DNA of 64,000 bases, from the NCBI GenBank assembly GCA_032717465.1, contig CM064713.1, positions 10,356,374-10,420,373 of the forward strand, in the 5' to 3' direction. How positions within the stretch are numbered: position 1 is the first letter of the stretch; every line of letters starts with the position of its first letter. Under the pieces are notes generated by a model. That model saw only the letters and a list, made by a program, of their open reading frames with translations. It did not search any database and was not told the DNA's origin. The translations under genes and the position numbers were made by a program. This document shows positions 31,811-43,974 of this stretch, one piece after another. The stretch is from Coenobita brevimanus (Eukaryota > Arthropoda > Malacostraca > Decapoda > Coenobitidae).

Positions 31811-34240
31811 TGCTGTATAGTGCCCCCCAGAGTACCCAGACACCCCCACAAGGAGCCCACAGAGGAGCAATGACAACCCTCCGGGACTCGGAGCAACAAC
31901 GTCATAAGTCAGCCCGGGCCGCACGCCACTATGACCTGGAGCTCTCTTGCTGTCACCATAGCAGGAATACCAGACTATCTACCGGGCGAGCCTTCACCAA
32001 CCAGCAAAGGGGTGGAGCTGCCTATCCAGCTCCTGCCAGCACCCCAGAGATGGCCTGTAGCTGCTCACCCCTTTTTAAGGAGACTGCCTGTAGCCACTCT
32101 GAAGGTTCCAAGGAGACGGCCTGTAGCCATTCCCGCCTTCGTCAGGAGATGGCCTGTAGCCGCTCTGAAGGTATCTTCCTTGAGACAGCCTGTAGCAGTT
32201 CGCCCCTCGCTAAGGAGACGGCCTGTAGCCACTCTGTGGGTAATCAGGAGACAGCCTGTAGCCGCTCTGTGGGTAATCAGGAGACAGCCTGTAGCTGCTT
32301 CCGCCTTCGTCAGGAGACGGCCTGTTGCCACTCCGAAGGTGTTCTTCCTGAGACAGCCTGTAGCCATTCAAACTCCCTCCTGAAGGAGACAGCCAGTAGC
32401 TGCTCCCGCCTTCGTCAGACGGCCTGTAGCCGGTCCGAAGGTGTTCCCCCTGAGACAACCTGTAGCCACTCACCCTTCCTGAAGGAGATGGCCCGTAGCT
32501 GCTCTGAGGGTAACAAGGAGACGGCTTGTAGCTGCTCTCACCTTCGTCAGGAGACGGCCTGTAGCCGCTCCGAATGTGTTCCCCTTGAGACGACCTGTAG
32601 CCGCTCAACACCCCTCCTGAAGAAGACGGCCTGTAGCCTCTCCGAATGTGTTCCCCTTAAACGGCCTCTAGCCTCTCCGAATGTGTTCCCCTTAAACGGC
32701 CTGTAGCCTATCCGAATGTGTTCCCTTTAAACAGCCTGTAGCCACTCACCCCTCCTGAAAGAGACGGCCTGTAGCTGCTCCCGCCTTCGTCAGGAGACGG
32801 CCTGTAGCCGCTCCGAATGTGTTCCCCTTGAGACGACCTGTAGCCGCTCAACACCCCTCCTGAAGGAGACGGCCTGTAGCCGATCCTGCATTCGTCAGAC
32901 GGCCTGTAGCCTCTCCAGATGTGTTCCCCTTAAACGGCCTGTAGCCTCTCCGAATGTGTTCCCTTTAAATGGCCTGTAGCCACTCACCCCTCCTGAAGGA
33001 GACGGCCTGTAGCTGCTCTGAGGGTAATGAGGAGACGGCCTGTAGCTGCTCAGATGGTGTTCCCCTTGAGACAGCCTGTTGCAACTCAACACCCCTTCTG
33101 AAGGAGACGGACTATAGCCACTCCCACCTTCGTCAGGAGACGGCCTGTAGCCGCTCTGAAGGTGCCCTTGGATGTGCTGGCAGCCACCCACTCTCCCAGG
33201 CCATGGCCAGTAGCCGGGCCTTGGCGACGGCCTGTAGCCATGCCCCAAGGAAGCCACGGCCAATAGCCAGGCCCTACGGCAGGAGACAGCCTGTAGCCGC
33301 TCTGTCACCTGGAACTGACGCCTGTTCCCCAACCCCTGACACAGAGGGAGTCTCGGGCGTAGAGGAGTATTGAAGAGGCCCTGTAGTATCCCCTGGTCTC
33401 TGCTCCCTAAAGCTGGCTCTGGAGGAGACCCACCTGACGGGCCCTGATGCAGACCAGTGCCGCAGCCCCTTCCTGTTGGCGCTGCCAAGCCCCGGGACCT
33501 CGACGGCGGAGGTCCTCATCCTCCATCAGGAGCCTGAACAACTGGTTCAGGCAATAGTTCGGTCCCAGCCCTGAGGGCTGCGCTCCTGTCCCCAGCCCTG
33601 AGAGCGCGGGACCCCTCGCCACCCACAGTCCTGGACGAGAACAGACGCCCCTTTGTGTGATCCCGTGGCCTCTAGGTACAGAGGCCACCGGTGGTGTCCA
33701 GCCCCATCAGTAGCGGAGTTGTGCCGCCCCTCCGCCCGTGCACCTGACTGCCACTGCGCCAGATTCGACCGGAGTGACAATAAATGTGTGATGTCAGTGA
33801 TCAAGCAGTGCAAAGGCAGAATAGTGAATCGCTGCCACCAGAAAATATCTCGTAATACTAAGATTTATCAGACTCCAGTGCCTTAACAACACTCCACAGT
33901 GAGAAATAACCTCAACAACTCCACACACATAGAAAACCTGGACTTTATTTATCAAGGACGGTCTGCCTCAAGTGCTATTCACTGTGACCCAAAACAGTAT
34001 CCTGCGAGATACTGCTAACCATATCTAGACGTGAGAGTTTATAATCACCCAATATACTTGTGCCTGTAACATCTACTCATTCCCCTGTCTAACTAAGCAA
34101 TACACGTGTAAGGTTGTTGCCTGGAGTTTTTGTGTCCTGCCTCTTTCTTATTTGTCTAAGCCCCGGTCTCGAGAGAGAGCCCCGCTATACACTAGGCATT
34201 TACGGAACGGGAAGCTGAGCCTAAAACACCTAGAATTATA
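31806..34240 (+). mobile_element. Unclassified repeat family 'X', copy 2
   Basis: Runs from AAAATGCTGTATAGTGCCCC to AAAACACCTAGAATTA, bordered by TA tracts. The left 230 bases and the right 900 bases match the reverse complement of copy 1; the middle is a long minisatellite. The left flank has a translation shared by both copies around GAHRGA and SARAARxYDxEL, which suggests former coding sequence. A CAGTGGTG-like leader, CGCTGCCACCAGAAAATA, lies at 33829-33846 (reverse complement contains GGTGGCAGCG). I could not identify terminal repeats or an enzyme. Confidence 0.7.
32040..33305. repeat. Minisatellite of family X, copy 2
   Basis: More than 25 units of about 33-48 bases sharing GGAGACGGCCTGTAGCCGCT with linkers such as CGCCTTCGTCA or GTGTTCCCCTT, arranged in a partly higher-order pattern (about 32570-32640 and 32770-32880 repeat the same set). 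Several frames stay open, giving Thr-Ala-Cys-Ser repeats on plus and Gly-Tyr-Arg-Pro-Ser-Pro or Ala-Thr-Gly-Cys-Leu-Leu repeats on minus. Confidence 0.93.
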
Positions 34241-34255
34241 TATATCTATATATAT
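34241..34255. repeat. Short TA-rich tract at the 5' end of copy C
   Basis: TATATCTATATATAT-type sequence directly before TGTTACA of copy C; ends ATAT. Confidence 0.85.
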
Positions 34256-35069
34256 TGTTACATAGCCTATGATTTCATCATCCTTTGTATAATTCTAAAG
34301 GACAGTATGCTGCATGTTTGATCACGATTCGCCTCGTGGCTTCCATAGTGCATGTTCTACCTCACTCCCCTCTTCTCCCCCTTATAGTAGAGTAAGTCGC
34401 TCTTTCTGTTGTTCAGAGCAGGCTTGTCAACTCTTTGTCCCCTTTGGCTTCATTTACGCGTCCTTCTTACAAGTTGTATCAAGCTCTGCCGGCCCCTATA
34501 TAATGAGCTCAGTCTCTGCATTAATTGCCATTTAGATCTACTCCTCATTTTGTTCACATCTCTGTCCTCCCCTGTACAGTTATTATTTTTGTGAGTGCTC
34601 AGGAAGTCTCCAACCATCTAGCTGCTGTGTAATTTGAGTATAAGTGTTACTACATTTTTTTCTTGTACTGTATAGCATAAGGTGTTAATTCATAGGCTGG
34701 TAAGGTTTTTGTAATTAATGTAAGATTTTTGCTGTCAGTCAGTAGTAATAATATTTTGTATCTGTAATAATATATCTTGCATTACCTGAGCATTATCCTG
34801 TTTTCTCATTTTATCAGGGCTGACTTAGATAATTTTACTCTTGCTAATTTCGTGTTAATAGAGGCTATTGCAGTTAACCTTATATTTAACCTGTTTTTTG
34901 CCATTACATTATCCTTATGAGTCCTGAATGTTTAGTTGTTAGTCTGTGCATTAAACTTTAACTTGGAATTTTACCTAACTCTTTTGTGTTGAACCTGGAA
35001 CTTTGCGGGACAGTAGTGGTTTTGGTGTTCTCACTTGAAGTGTTCATTATCTATCTCTGTTCCGTAACA
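34256..35069 (+). repeat. 5' LTR of copy C
   Basis: 814 bases, TGTTACATAGCC to TTCCGTAACA, with a 6-bp terminal inverted repeat (TGTTAC/GTAACA). A TATATAA box at 34497-34503 and an ATTAAA signal at 34950-34955 suggest promoter and polyadenylation regions; the same elements recur in the other LTRs. Confidence 0.93.
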
Positions 35070-35075
35070 TAAATT

Positions 35076-35090
35076 TGGCGACCTCTTATC
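35076..35090 (+). other. Primer-binding site, copy C
   Basis: TGGCGACCTCTTATC, six bases after the 5' LTR. Confidence 0.6.
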
Positions 35091-35123
35091 AGAATATTCA
35101 GGATATTATCATAAGGATATTGC

Positions 35124-36239
35124 TTGATATTTTGTGACTGTGATTTATTCATGATGTCTACTATTACTACTCTTGATGAAGCCAAAGATTTTTTGTCAAA
35201 TGTGCAAACAGTGTGTGATGTAGAAAACAGAACAAAGAATGAACTTAAGCTTGTTGCTCAACAATTGGGAATTGCTGTTCGCTCTCATCAGTCTAAAGAT
35301 CAAATTGTTGACATGATTAATGAAAGCTTGTTTAAGGTAACTCCTCCAGATGAGCAAACGCTGATTGAAATAGCTAAGTTACAGCTAGCCCTGCAGGAGG
35401 CTCGTGCTAAGGAGGCTGAGTTCCAGGCACGTTCTAAGGAGGCACAGGCACAAACTGAAATTGCTAGGATTCAGGCAGACCATGAGTATCGCATGAAACA
35501 AAGTGGAACTGGATCATCTAGCTCTGATGATTTCGATGTGGCTAAATATGTTAAACTTGTCCCTCCTTTCAATGAATCTGATTTAACAAAGAATTTTCTG
35601 TTGTTTGAGAGGGTAGCTACAGGTTTTAATTGGACCAAAAAGTATTGCCCAGTACTCCTTCAAACTGTTCTCACCGGCAAAGCTCAAGTAACTTATGCAT
35701 CTTTGCCTCAGGATCAATCTGATAATTATGATATAGTTAAGAGCTTGATTCTTAAGGCCTATGAGCTTGTTCCTGAAGCCTATAGAGTAAAATTTAGGAC
35801 AACTTATAAGCAAGATAAGCAATCCCATGTTGAGTATGCAAAAATCAAAGAAGATCTGTTAGAGCAGTGGTTAAATTCTAAGAATGTAAATTGTGATTTT
35901 GATCAATTTAAGCAGATGATTTTGCTGGAGGACTTCAAAAGGTGTGTTAATAGACATGTAAGCCTATATCTTGATGAGAAAAGAATAGATAATTTGTCTG
36001 ATGCTGCAGTTTTGGCTGATGAATATGTTCTCACTCACAAGAGATATTCTAAAGAAAAAAGGAAAGCTGACAGTAAGTACGTTGCCTCTACTCAGAGTAC
36101 AGGTAACAGGAAAGAGAATGAAGATCATGTTTTTCAGGAAGTAAATACCAGCTCCACCTCTAGATTTCAGAAAAGTAAATATATTGTAGTAAGCTTGGTC
36201 ATATTACGGAGAGATGTTTCAGGAGACAGCGTGATGTGA
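35124..36239 (+). pseudogene. gag: Gag of copy C
   Basis: 371 codons. MMSTITTLDEAKDFLS begins the likely protein (about 35151); a coiled coil with only one to two AKEAEFQAR units, the capsid-like VATGFNWTKKYCPVLLQ core and a long helical C-terminal part follow. A small deletion in the zinc knuckle near 36180 (AAATATATTGTAG instead of AAATGTACTTATTGTAG) destroys the first cysteines and shifts the frame, so the last 20 or so residues are out of phase and Pol is disconnected. Confidence 0.88.
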
Positions 36240-37505
36240 ACAAAAAGGAGTCTTTAAATATTCAGTCAATTGGTCTAGTATCCACCCTTGAGAGTTTCCA
36301 GAATTCTTTAACCGAGTTAACTGAACCTGCTTTGAGGGGTAAATTAAACTCTCATGATGAAGCTCCTCTTTTGAGCAGTACCGTGGGTGACACTCTCATG
36401 AGTTCATGTGCTAATTTCCTGTCTGATGGTTTTGTCAGTCCTCCGGACAGTAATAACAGGAAATCAGTTAAAATATATCATGATACAGGTGCTTGCCAAT
36501 CCCTTATGCTGACCAGTGTTCTAGGCTCTAATGTTAATTCTTCTGATGAAACTGTAATCTTACAAAGTGTAGGGAATAATTACTTCTCTGTCCCTCTGTG
36601 CAGAGTGAATTTAGAGTCGTGTTTTGTTAATGGTTCTGTTATGGTTGGGTTGGTTGAGACACTCCCAAAGTCAGGTGTAACTATCTTACTTGGAAATGAT
36701 ATTGGTGGAAGTCAAGTGTGTCCAGTTGTCTAGTGAGCCAGTGGCTGTGGCCCAGATTTGTGGTGTACCTGATGTGTTCTCTGCATGTGCTGTCACTAGG
36801 GCTAAGTCTAAAGATACTGGTGACTTAGAGGATAATGATGATTATGATGTTATCCTAGCTGACACTTTTCTTGCTAATTTGGACTACTCACCAGATGAGG
36901 CAGTACCCCGTAGTGTTGATAATTTGTCTCGTCAAGAGTTGGTTGAGTTGCAGGTTGCTGACCCTGAGTTGAAAGGTCTAGCTAACTCTGCTTGCAGTGA
37001 GGAAGAGTCAGCCGGTGCTTCTACTTGTTATTATATAAAGTCAGGAGTACTTACGAGAAAGTGGAGACCCCCAAAAGCATCAGCCGACTGTGAATGGGAG
37101 GTTGTACATCAAGTTGTCATCCCTCGTGTTTGTAGGCAGGATATCATTAGAGTGGCTCATGATTCCAGTTTGGCAGGACACCTTAGAGTGAGGAAGACTG
37201 TGGCATGCATTTTGAAACATTTCTACTGGCCAGGTATCTTCAGAGATGTTTCCTGGTATTGTAAGTCTTGTCACACCTGTCAAGTTGTGGGGAAGTGTAA
37301 TCAGACCAAAAAGGTTGCACCTCTAGTTCCCATTCCTCCTTTTGAGGCGCCATTCACCCGTGTGTTGGTGGATATTGTGGGCCCTCTTCCTAAGACTTCT
37401 TCAGGATTTTCTCATGTGTTGACCCTGATTGATATGGCTACTCGTATCCTGAAGCCATTCCACTTAGAAATATCTCAGCAAAGAACGTGGTTAAGCAAAT
37501 GCTAG
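36236..37505 (+). pseudogene. pol: Protease and integrase N-terminal region of copy C
   Basis: 36236-36733 has the protease with YHDTGACQSL (DTG intact, Arg to His before it). A one-exon-like shift near 36725, where CCTCAG of sister copies is deleted, moves to 36690-37505 with the integrase zinc finger (HDSSLAGHLRVRKTV, then CKSCHTCQ) and the first catalytic Asp in LVDIVGPLPKTSS. A frameshift at about 37445 ends it. Confidence 0.88.
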
Positions 37506-38173
37506 GGTTCTTCACCAAGTTTGGTCTGCCCAAGGAGGTACAGTCAGACCGGGGAAGTAATTTCATGTCAAATGTTTTCAAGCAGTCTCTGAAAGAGTTG
37601 GGCATCACCCAGATCACGTCTTCAGCTTACCATCCCCCGACCCAAGGAGCGTTGGAGAAATATCATCAAACACTCAAATCGATGCTCAAGAAATACTGTT
37701 TGAAACATCAGAAAGACTGGGATAAAGGTCTTCCATTCGTTGTATTTGCTGCAAGAGAATCTCCAAATGAATCACTGGGCTTCTCACCCTTTGAACTACT
37801 GTTTGGCCATGAAGTAAGAGAACCCCTTAAGCTACTCAAGGAATGCTGGCTGTCGGAGGAAGATGACGTCAACCTGCTGGAGTATGTGATGAAGTTCAAA
37901 GAACGGCTGTCCACTGCTTTACAGCTGGTGAGAGAGAATTTAGGAGCTGCTCAGGAGAAGATGAAGACTTGGTATGATAAGAAGTCCAGGTTACGCCACT
38001 TTCAGCCAGGAGATCAGGTTTTGATTCTGTTTCCGGTGCATGGGCAACCTCTTCAAGCCAAGTTTAGTGGTCCTTATTTCGTGGAGAAGAAACTCAGTGA
38101 TGTCAACTATGTCATCGCCACACCAGATCGTAGAAAGAACAAGCAACTTTGTCACATCACATCCACATGCTAA
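37487..38173 (+). pseudogene. pol: Integrase core and GPY/F module of copy C
   Basis: 228 codons with the second catalytic Asp (VQSDRGSNFMS), the Glu (TQGALEKYHQ) at D-35-E spacing, and GPYFVEKKLSDVNYVIATPD of the GPY/F module, which in gypsy integrases helps target-DNA contact. A three-base-plus change at CACATCACATCCACATGC near 38155 shifts the frame before RT. Confidence 0.9.
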
Positions 38174-39560
38174 AGTTATATCACAGACGGGACGAAAACA
38201 ACCCAGTCTGCACTGTAGCTGTTCCACCCGAGTCTGCAAGTGAAGTTCTTCCATGCAGCATGAGCCTGAGTGATAGTTTGGGGAAGAATCCTTATATCAT
38301 GAATGATCTCCAGACTAATCTTTCTCATCTAGCTCCCGAGGAAAGGCAGGAGTTTTCGGCATTACTGCAGGAGTACCCGCAAGTCTTCCGTGCCACTCCA
38401 GGAAGAACCACTGTGTTGATACATGATGTCGATGTTGGAGACGCAAAGCCAATGAAACTGTCTCCTTACCGTGTGAACCCAGTGAAAGTTCCTCTCATCC
38501 AGAAGGAGTTTGGTTACCTGTTGGACCACAAGATGACTGAGCCCTGTCAGAGCGAGTGGAGTTCTCCTGTCACTCTAGTCCCTAAGCCATGTGGGTCACA
38601 ACGGCTTTGCATCGACTACAGACGTGTTAATCAGATAACCAAAACAGACACTTACCCTCTCCCTCGCGTGGAAGATTGCATAGACAAGATCGAAAAGGCT
38701 AGGTACATAAGTAAGTTTGATTTTTTAAGGGATACTGGCAAGTACCTATGACTGAACGTGCTAGGGAGATCTCATGTTTTGTAACACTAGGAAAGACTTT
38801 TGCATGTTCTGTAATGCCATATGGTATGAAGAATGCACCAGCCACATTTCAGAAGCTCATGAATGTTGTAACAGAGGGTTTGGCAGGGTGTGCTGTTTAT
38901 ATTGATGATGTATTAATCTTCAGTGACAACTGGAAAGATCACCTATGCCATGTCAGTAAATTTCTTGAACGTTTCGTTGAGGCTAATCTTGTAGCAAATT
39001 TATCAAAGTGTGAGTTTGGTCAAGCTAAAGTTCAGTGCCTTAGGTACGTAATTGGTGATGGACATGTTGCACCACCAGGAGCTAAGGTTCAGGTTATAAG
39101 TGATCTTCCCAGACCTAAAAGTAGGAAAGAGCTACAAAGATTTTTGGGAATAGTAGGTTATTACACGAGATTTGTTTTTAACTTTTCAATTCTTGTATCA
39201 CCACTGACAGACCTACTGAAAAAGGGAGTTAAATTTGTCTGGACCGATAATTGTGAATCCTCTTTCAGTAAACTTAAAGCTATCCTATTAAGCCAGCCAG
39301 TGCTCGCTACTCCAAATGTTGCTAAGCCTTTTAAGATGGCTGTTGACGCAAGTGATACAGAAGCTGGGGCTGCTTTGCTGCAAGAGGATGATCAGGGTAT
39401 TGAACACCCTGTATCTTATTACAGTAAGAAGTTCACTCCACCTCAAAGTTTAAAGATAAAAATCAGAGATTGAGAAGATGGAGTCTACTTCTTCAGGAGT
39501 ATTCATTAGACATACAACATGTCAAGGGGAAAGAAAATGTTATTGCAGATTGCATATCTA
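38149..39560 (+). pseudogene. pol: Reverse transcriptase and deleted RNase H of copy C
   Basis: RT is in two overlapping frames: 38149-38751 (PYRVNPVKVPLIQKEFG, LCIDYRRVNQITKTD) and 38748-39473 (CFVTLGKTFACS, AVYIDDVLIFSDNW with intact YIDD, then the thumb and VDASDTEAGAALLQ of RNase H). The frame break near 38740 removes the GGYWQV-type residues' phase. At 39447 about 170 bases present in A and D, including EKEL and TDHNPL, are deleted, so RNase H has lost its second and third catalytic acids. Confidence 0.9.
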
Positions 39561-39629
39561 GAGTTTAAACAGATTGTTTTAGAGTAATAAGAAATTTCCT
39601 TTGTAAATTTCTTTTTCTTTGTCGGGAGG

Positions 39630-40446
39630 TGTTACATAGCCTATGATTTCATCATCGTTTGTATTATTCTAACATACAGTATGCTGCATGTTTGATCACG
39701 ATTCGTCTCGTGGCTTCCATAGTGCGTGTTCTACTTCACTCCCCCCTTCTCCCCCTTATAGTAGAGTAAGTCGTTCTTTCTGTTGTTCAGAGCAGGATTG
39801 TCAACTCTTTGTCCCCTATGGCTTCATTTGCGCGTCGTTCTTACAAGTTGTATGAAGCTCTGCCGGCTCCTATATAATGAGCTCAGTCTCTGCATTAATT
39901 GCCACTTAGATCTACTCCTCATTTTGTTCATATCTCTGTCCTCCCCTGTACAGTTGTTATTATTTTTGTGAGTGCTCAGGAAGTCTCCAACCATCTAGCT
40001 GCTATGTAATTTGAGTATAAGTGTTATTACATTTTTTTCTTGTACTATATAGCATAAGGTGTTAATTCGTAGGCTGGTAAGGTTTTTGTGATTAATGTAA
40101 GGTTTTTGCTTTCAGCCATTAGTAATATTATTTTGTATCTGCAATAATATATCTTGCATTACCTGAGCATTATCCGGTTTTCTCATTTTATCAGGGCTGA
40201 CTTAGATAAATTTACTCTTGCTAATTTCGTGTTAATAGAGGCTATTGCAGTTCACCATATATTTAACCTGTTTTTTTACCATTACATATCCTTATGAGTC
40301 CTGAATGTTTAGTTGTTAGTTTGTGCATTAAACTTTAACTTGTAATTTTACCTAACTCTTTTGTTTTGAACCTGGAACTTTGCGGGACAGTAGTGATTTT
40401 AGTGTTCTCACTTGAAGTGTTCATTATCTATCTCTTTTCCGTAACA
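39630..40446 (+). repeat. 3' LTR of copy C
   Basis: 817 bases, TGTTACATAGCC to TTCCGTAACA, preceded by GGGAGG. Confidence 0.93.

Positions 40447-40500
<54 letters not shown>
40447..40500. repeat. (TA)n tract between copy C and the RTE1 3' end
   Basis: About 54 bases of TA dinucleotides. It is at once the 3' tail of the minus-strand RTE1 and the right flank of copy C. Confidence 0.96.
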
Positions 40501-40504
<4 letters not shown>

Positions 40505-41058
40505 AGGCTGCTTCCCCCAAGTAAAGGGAGGTAGCCGAGCCAGGACGACACACTCTTCATTTACTCATCCGCACACTCTCCATTTACTCATCCATTCAAA
40601 CACATTCATTCGCATCCTAGCCCCAAAGGGGAGAACCGACAGATCCTCACAGCACCACACCGCACAAGGGTCAACTGCGCAATGCAATCAGTGACATCCA
40701 CCCAGGGCCCGACAGCAGAACTGGTTTACCCCTGCCACATCATAACATACCCATCCCCTTACCCGCACCTGACCTGACTAGCTGATTAGACCAAATGCGG
40801 GAGAATATCCCCTCAGGGCTGCCTCATCACTTATTCATTCACAATTTCTCTCCATTTATTTCTGTCATGCACAGCCCTCTTCCTTGCTCAACAGACATCC
40901 CTCTCGCATCCAGCGCTCTCTTGACACTGTCCATCCATCCTATTCGTGGTCTTCCTCTCAGCCTTACACCTCTCACATCAGATCTAGTTATCTTTTTCAC
41001 CAATCGCTCATTATCCATTCTCTCCATATGCCCAAACCATTGCAACACCGTCTGCTCA
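40501..41058 (-). pseudogene. RTE1 C-terminal fragment and 3' UTR (minus part)
   Basis: Codes EQTVLQWFGHMERMDNERLV and RGRPRIGWMDSVKRAL near 40839-41058, then a 3' UTR reading TCCTGGCTCGGCTACCTCCC and ending in CAGCCTAGGT next to the TA tract. Confidence 0.85.
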
Positions 41059-41750
41059 TCTCTACTCCTTTGTGGCGGGGGGGACACAACCTGGCCGCAC
41101 TATGGGGTGGTACTACTATTCTGCGGCCAGGTTGTGTTAGGAAGAATACTGCCTCCTTATTCCCTGCGTGTCGTAAAAGGCGACTAAATGGGGCGGAGTG
41201 GGGGGACTAGGGACCCCCTCCTCTGTTTTTCAGTTCCTAAAAAGAGACAGGCCAGAGAAAGGGATGGGGGATGGAGTTATCCCCTTACCCTGAAGATTGG
41301 GTCTATGAATGTGCGTAGATGTAGTACGATTGAGGCTAAAAAGGAGGAGATTGTGAGAATGTTTGTGAGAAGAAAGTTGGTTGTGTTAGCTTTGAGTGAA
41401 ACGAAGATGAAAAAGAAAGGGGAATCTATGTTTGGAAGTGTGAATGGAAGATTGTCAGGTGTTGATAGAGGAAGGGCAAGAGAAGGTGTGGCCTTGTTAG
41501 TGAGTCCGGAAGTACAGCAATGTGTGATTGAATGGAAGGAGGTGTCATCGAGACTGATGTGGGTGAAAGCGAAATTTGAACGTGAGTGTTTGTGAGTGCA
41601 TATGGGCCTGGTAGTGAAAGGGATGAACAAGAGAGGGAGTCTTTCTGGAATGATGTTGATGAGTGTCTGCAGAGTTTTGAAGCGAATGTGAATGTGGTAA
41701 TGATGGGAGATCTGAATGCTAGAGTGGGAAATGTAGCAGTTTAAGGCGTA
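41059..41750 (+). pseudogene. RTE1 5' UTR and endonuclease (plus part)
   Basis: A GC-rich leader of about 180 bases (two inverted GGCCAGGTTGTGT-type boxes near 41085 and 41125) is followed by an endonuclease: TLKIGSMNVRRC, LALSETKMKKKG, then after a frameshift near 41590 a piece with VSAYGPGSERDEQE and MMGDLNARVGNVAV (GDLN box). A TAA at about 41742 interrupts it, and the SDH box (GGMSDHYLVEGK) lies in the next frame at about 41995. The apurinic-type nuclease would nick target DNA. Confidence 0.85.
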
Positions 41751-41756
41751 GTTGGT

Positions 41757-43974
41757 ATGCATGGTCTGCCTGGAAGAAATGAAAATGGGGAACGAATTAT
41801 AGCGATGTGTGTTGAGCGAGAGATGGTGATTGGGAATACGCTGTTTGAGAAGAATGATATTTATAAGTATACATGGGTGAGACAGGAGGGTGGAAGGGTT
41901 GTTGATAGAGCCTTGATGGACTATGTGGTTGTGTCTAGGAATGTAATAGGAGGATTGTTGGATGTGAGAGTTTTGAGAGGGAAGGGTGGAGGTATGTCTG
42001 ACCACTACCTGGTGGAGGGAAAGTTAAGAGTAGGTAAGAGATGGGTGAGAGCTAGGAGGGTTAGGTGTGGCAGGGAGGTTTTGAAAGTCAGTGAGTTGGA
42101 TAAAAGAGAGAAAAAGATAGAGTATCAGGAGAAATTGAAAGATGAGTGGAACGCAGTGAAAGATCGGGAAAATGGCAGCGTGGAGGAGGAATGGCAGTTG
42201 TTTAAGAGTGCTGTGGTGGGGCATGCAGAGGAGGAGTGTGGTGTGAGACGTGTGGGTGGAGGTGTAAGAAAAGGAAGTGAATGGTGGTGCGAGGAAGTAA
42301 GTATGGCTGTGGCTGAGAAGAGACGTGCATATAAATTGTGGCTGCACAGGAAGGATGAGATGTCATATGAAAGGTATAAGGAAAAGAGGAATAGAGCGAG
42401 AAGGGCTGTGCGTGATGCTAAAGTGGCAGCAGATGAGAGGTGGGGTAGGCGGCTGACAGAGAATTTTCAACAGAATAAGAAAATGTTTTGGGAGGAGGTG
42501 AAAAGGGTGCGAAAGGGAGAGTCTGGGAAGGAAGAACGAGTAAAAGCAGAGGATGGAAGGATGTTAATTGAGATGGATGCAGTAAGGAAGAGATGGGCAG
42601 AGTATTTTGAACGATTGTTAAATATAGAGGAGGAAAGGGTGGCTGAGATTGTGGCGGATGGAACGGTGCAAGGAATAAATGTGTTGGGAGAGTTGAAAGA
42701 TTCTTTGATCACGAAGGAGGAAGTGGAGAAGGCAGTAAAGGAGATGAAAACAGGGAAAGCTGCAGGTATGGATGGGTGTGCTGTGGAATGCCTGAAGGGT
42801 GGTGGAGTGACTATTGTTGACTGGTTAGTAAGATTGTTGAATGTGTGCTTTGAGAAAGGTACGGTGCCAATTGACTGGGCAAGTGCTTGTGTGGTCCCGT
42901 TGTATAAAGGCAAGAGTGATAAGTATGAATGTACTAGCTTTAGGGGTATAAGTCTGTTGAGTGTTCTAGGTAAGGTATATGGAAGAGTGTTAATTATGAG
43001 AGTTAGAGAGGGTACAGACGGAGTGATTAGTGATGAGCAGTGTGGCTTTAGGAGAGGGAGGGGATGCGTTGGTGTTTGCTGTGAGACAAGTGTGTGAAAA
43101 GTATTTAGCGAAAGGCAAGGATGTGTTTTGGGCATTTATGGATTTAGAGAAAGCGTATGATAGAATTGATAGGGAGGCTTTGTGGACTGTTTTAAGATTG
43201 TATGGACTTGATGGTAGGTTACTAAAAGGGGTGAAAAGTTTTTATGTAAATAGTAGAGCGTGTGTAAGAGTGGGAAATGCTGTGAGTGATTGGTTTCCCG
43301 TGAGAGTGGGGCTGCGACAGGGATGTGTGATGTCGCCTTGGTTGTTTAATATTTACATGGATGGTGTTGTAAGGGAGGTGAATGCAAGAGTTTTAGGTGG
43401 TCTGAGTCTGGTAAATGTTGATGGAGGAGAGTGGAATCTGAAGCAGCTGCTGTTTGCAGATGATACTGCACTGGTGACTGATTCAGAGGAGAGATTGAGA
43501 CAGTTGGTAGAGGAGTTTGGAAGGGTGTGTGAAAGGAGGAAATTGAAAGTAAATGAGAATAAGAGTAAAGTGATGAAGTGTATGAGGTTGATAGATGGTA
43601 GGGGAATGAATATAGTTTTGAATGGTGAGTTACTTGAGGAGGTAGATTGTTTTAAATATCTAGGGTCACATGTTGCTGTGGATGGAAGAATAGATGCAGA
43701 AGTGAAGTTTAGAATAAGTGAAGTAGGAAAGGTGCTGGGAGGAATGAAAAAAGTGTTTAAATGTCGTTCGCTTAGAATAGATGTAAAGAAAAGGCTGTAT
43801 GAGGGTGTTGTGGTACTGACTGCATTACATGGGTCTGAAACATGGAATATGGGTGTAGCAGAGAGGAAAAGTTTGAATGTAATGGAGATGAGGTGTCTGA
43901 GGGGTATGTGTGGAGTGACGCGTATGGATCGGGTGCGAAATGATGAAGTGCGAAGGAGAATTGGAGTTGTTCGG

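Larger units (their letters stand above)
34256..40446 (+). mobile_element. Gmr1-like LTR retrotransposon, copy C
   Basis: Plus orientation: 5' LTR 34256-35069, primer-binding site 35076-35090, gag from about 35152, protease, integrase, RT, a partly deleted RNase H, polypurine tract GGGAGG just before the 3' LTR 39630-40446. Flanks are ATAT on the left and GTAT on the right within TA repeats, so the target duplication is 3 of 4 bases. About five frame breaks. Confidence 0.93.

Noticed and set aside
31900..33300. CRISPR-like array
   Set aside because: Units are contiguous and degenerate with no unique spacers, in a eukaryotic repeat context.
31810..33488. Long repetitive frames in family X as a structural (Gly-Tyr-Arg-Pro-Ser or Cys-rich) protein gene
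   Set aside because: At least three frames on both strands are open through the same array, the copies differ in unit number, and there is no signal peptide or conserved start, so the openness follows from unit length.
36160..36260. Programmed frameshift between gag and pol in copy C
   Set aside because: Copy D shows gag and pol in the same phase through the zinc knuckle; the overlap in C results from a small deletion.
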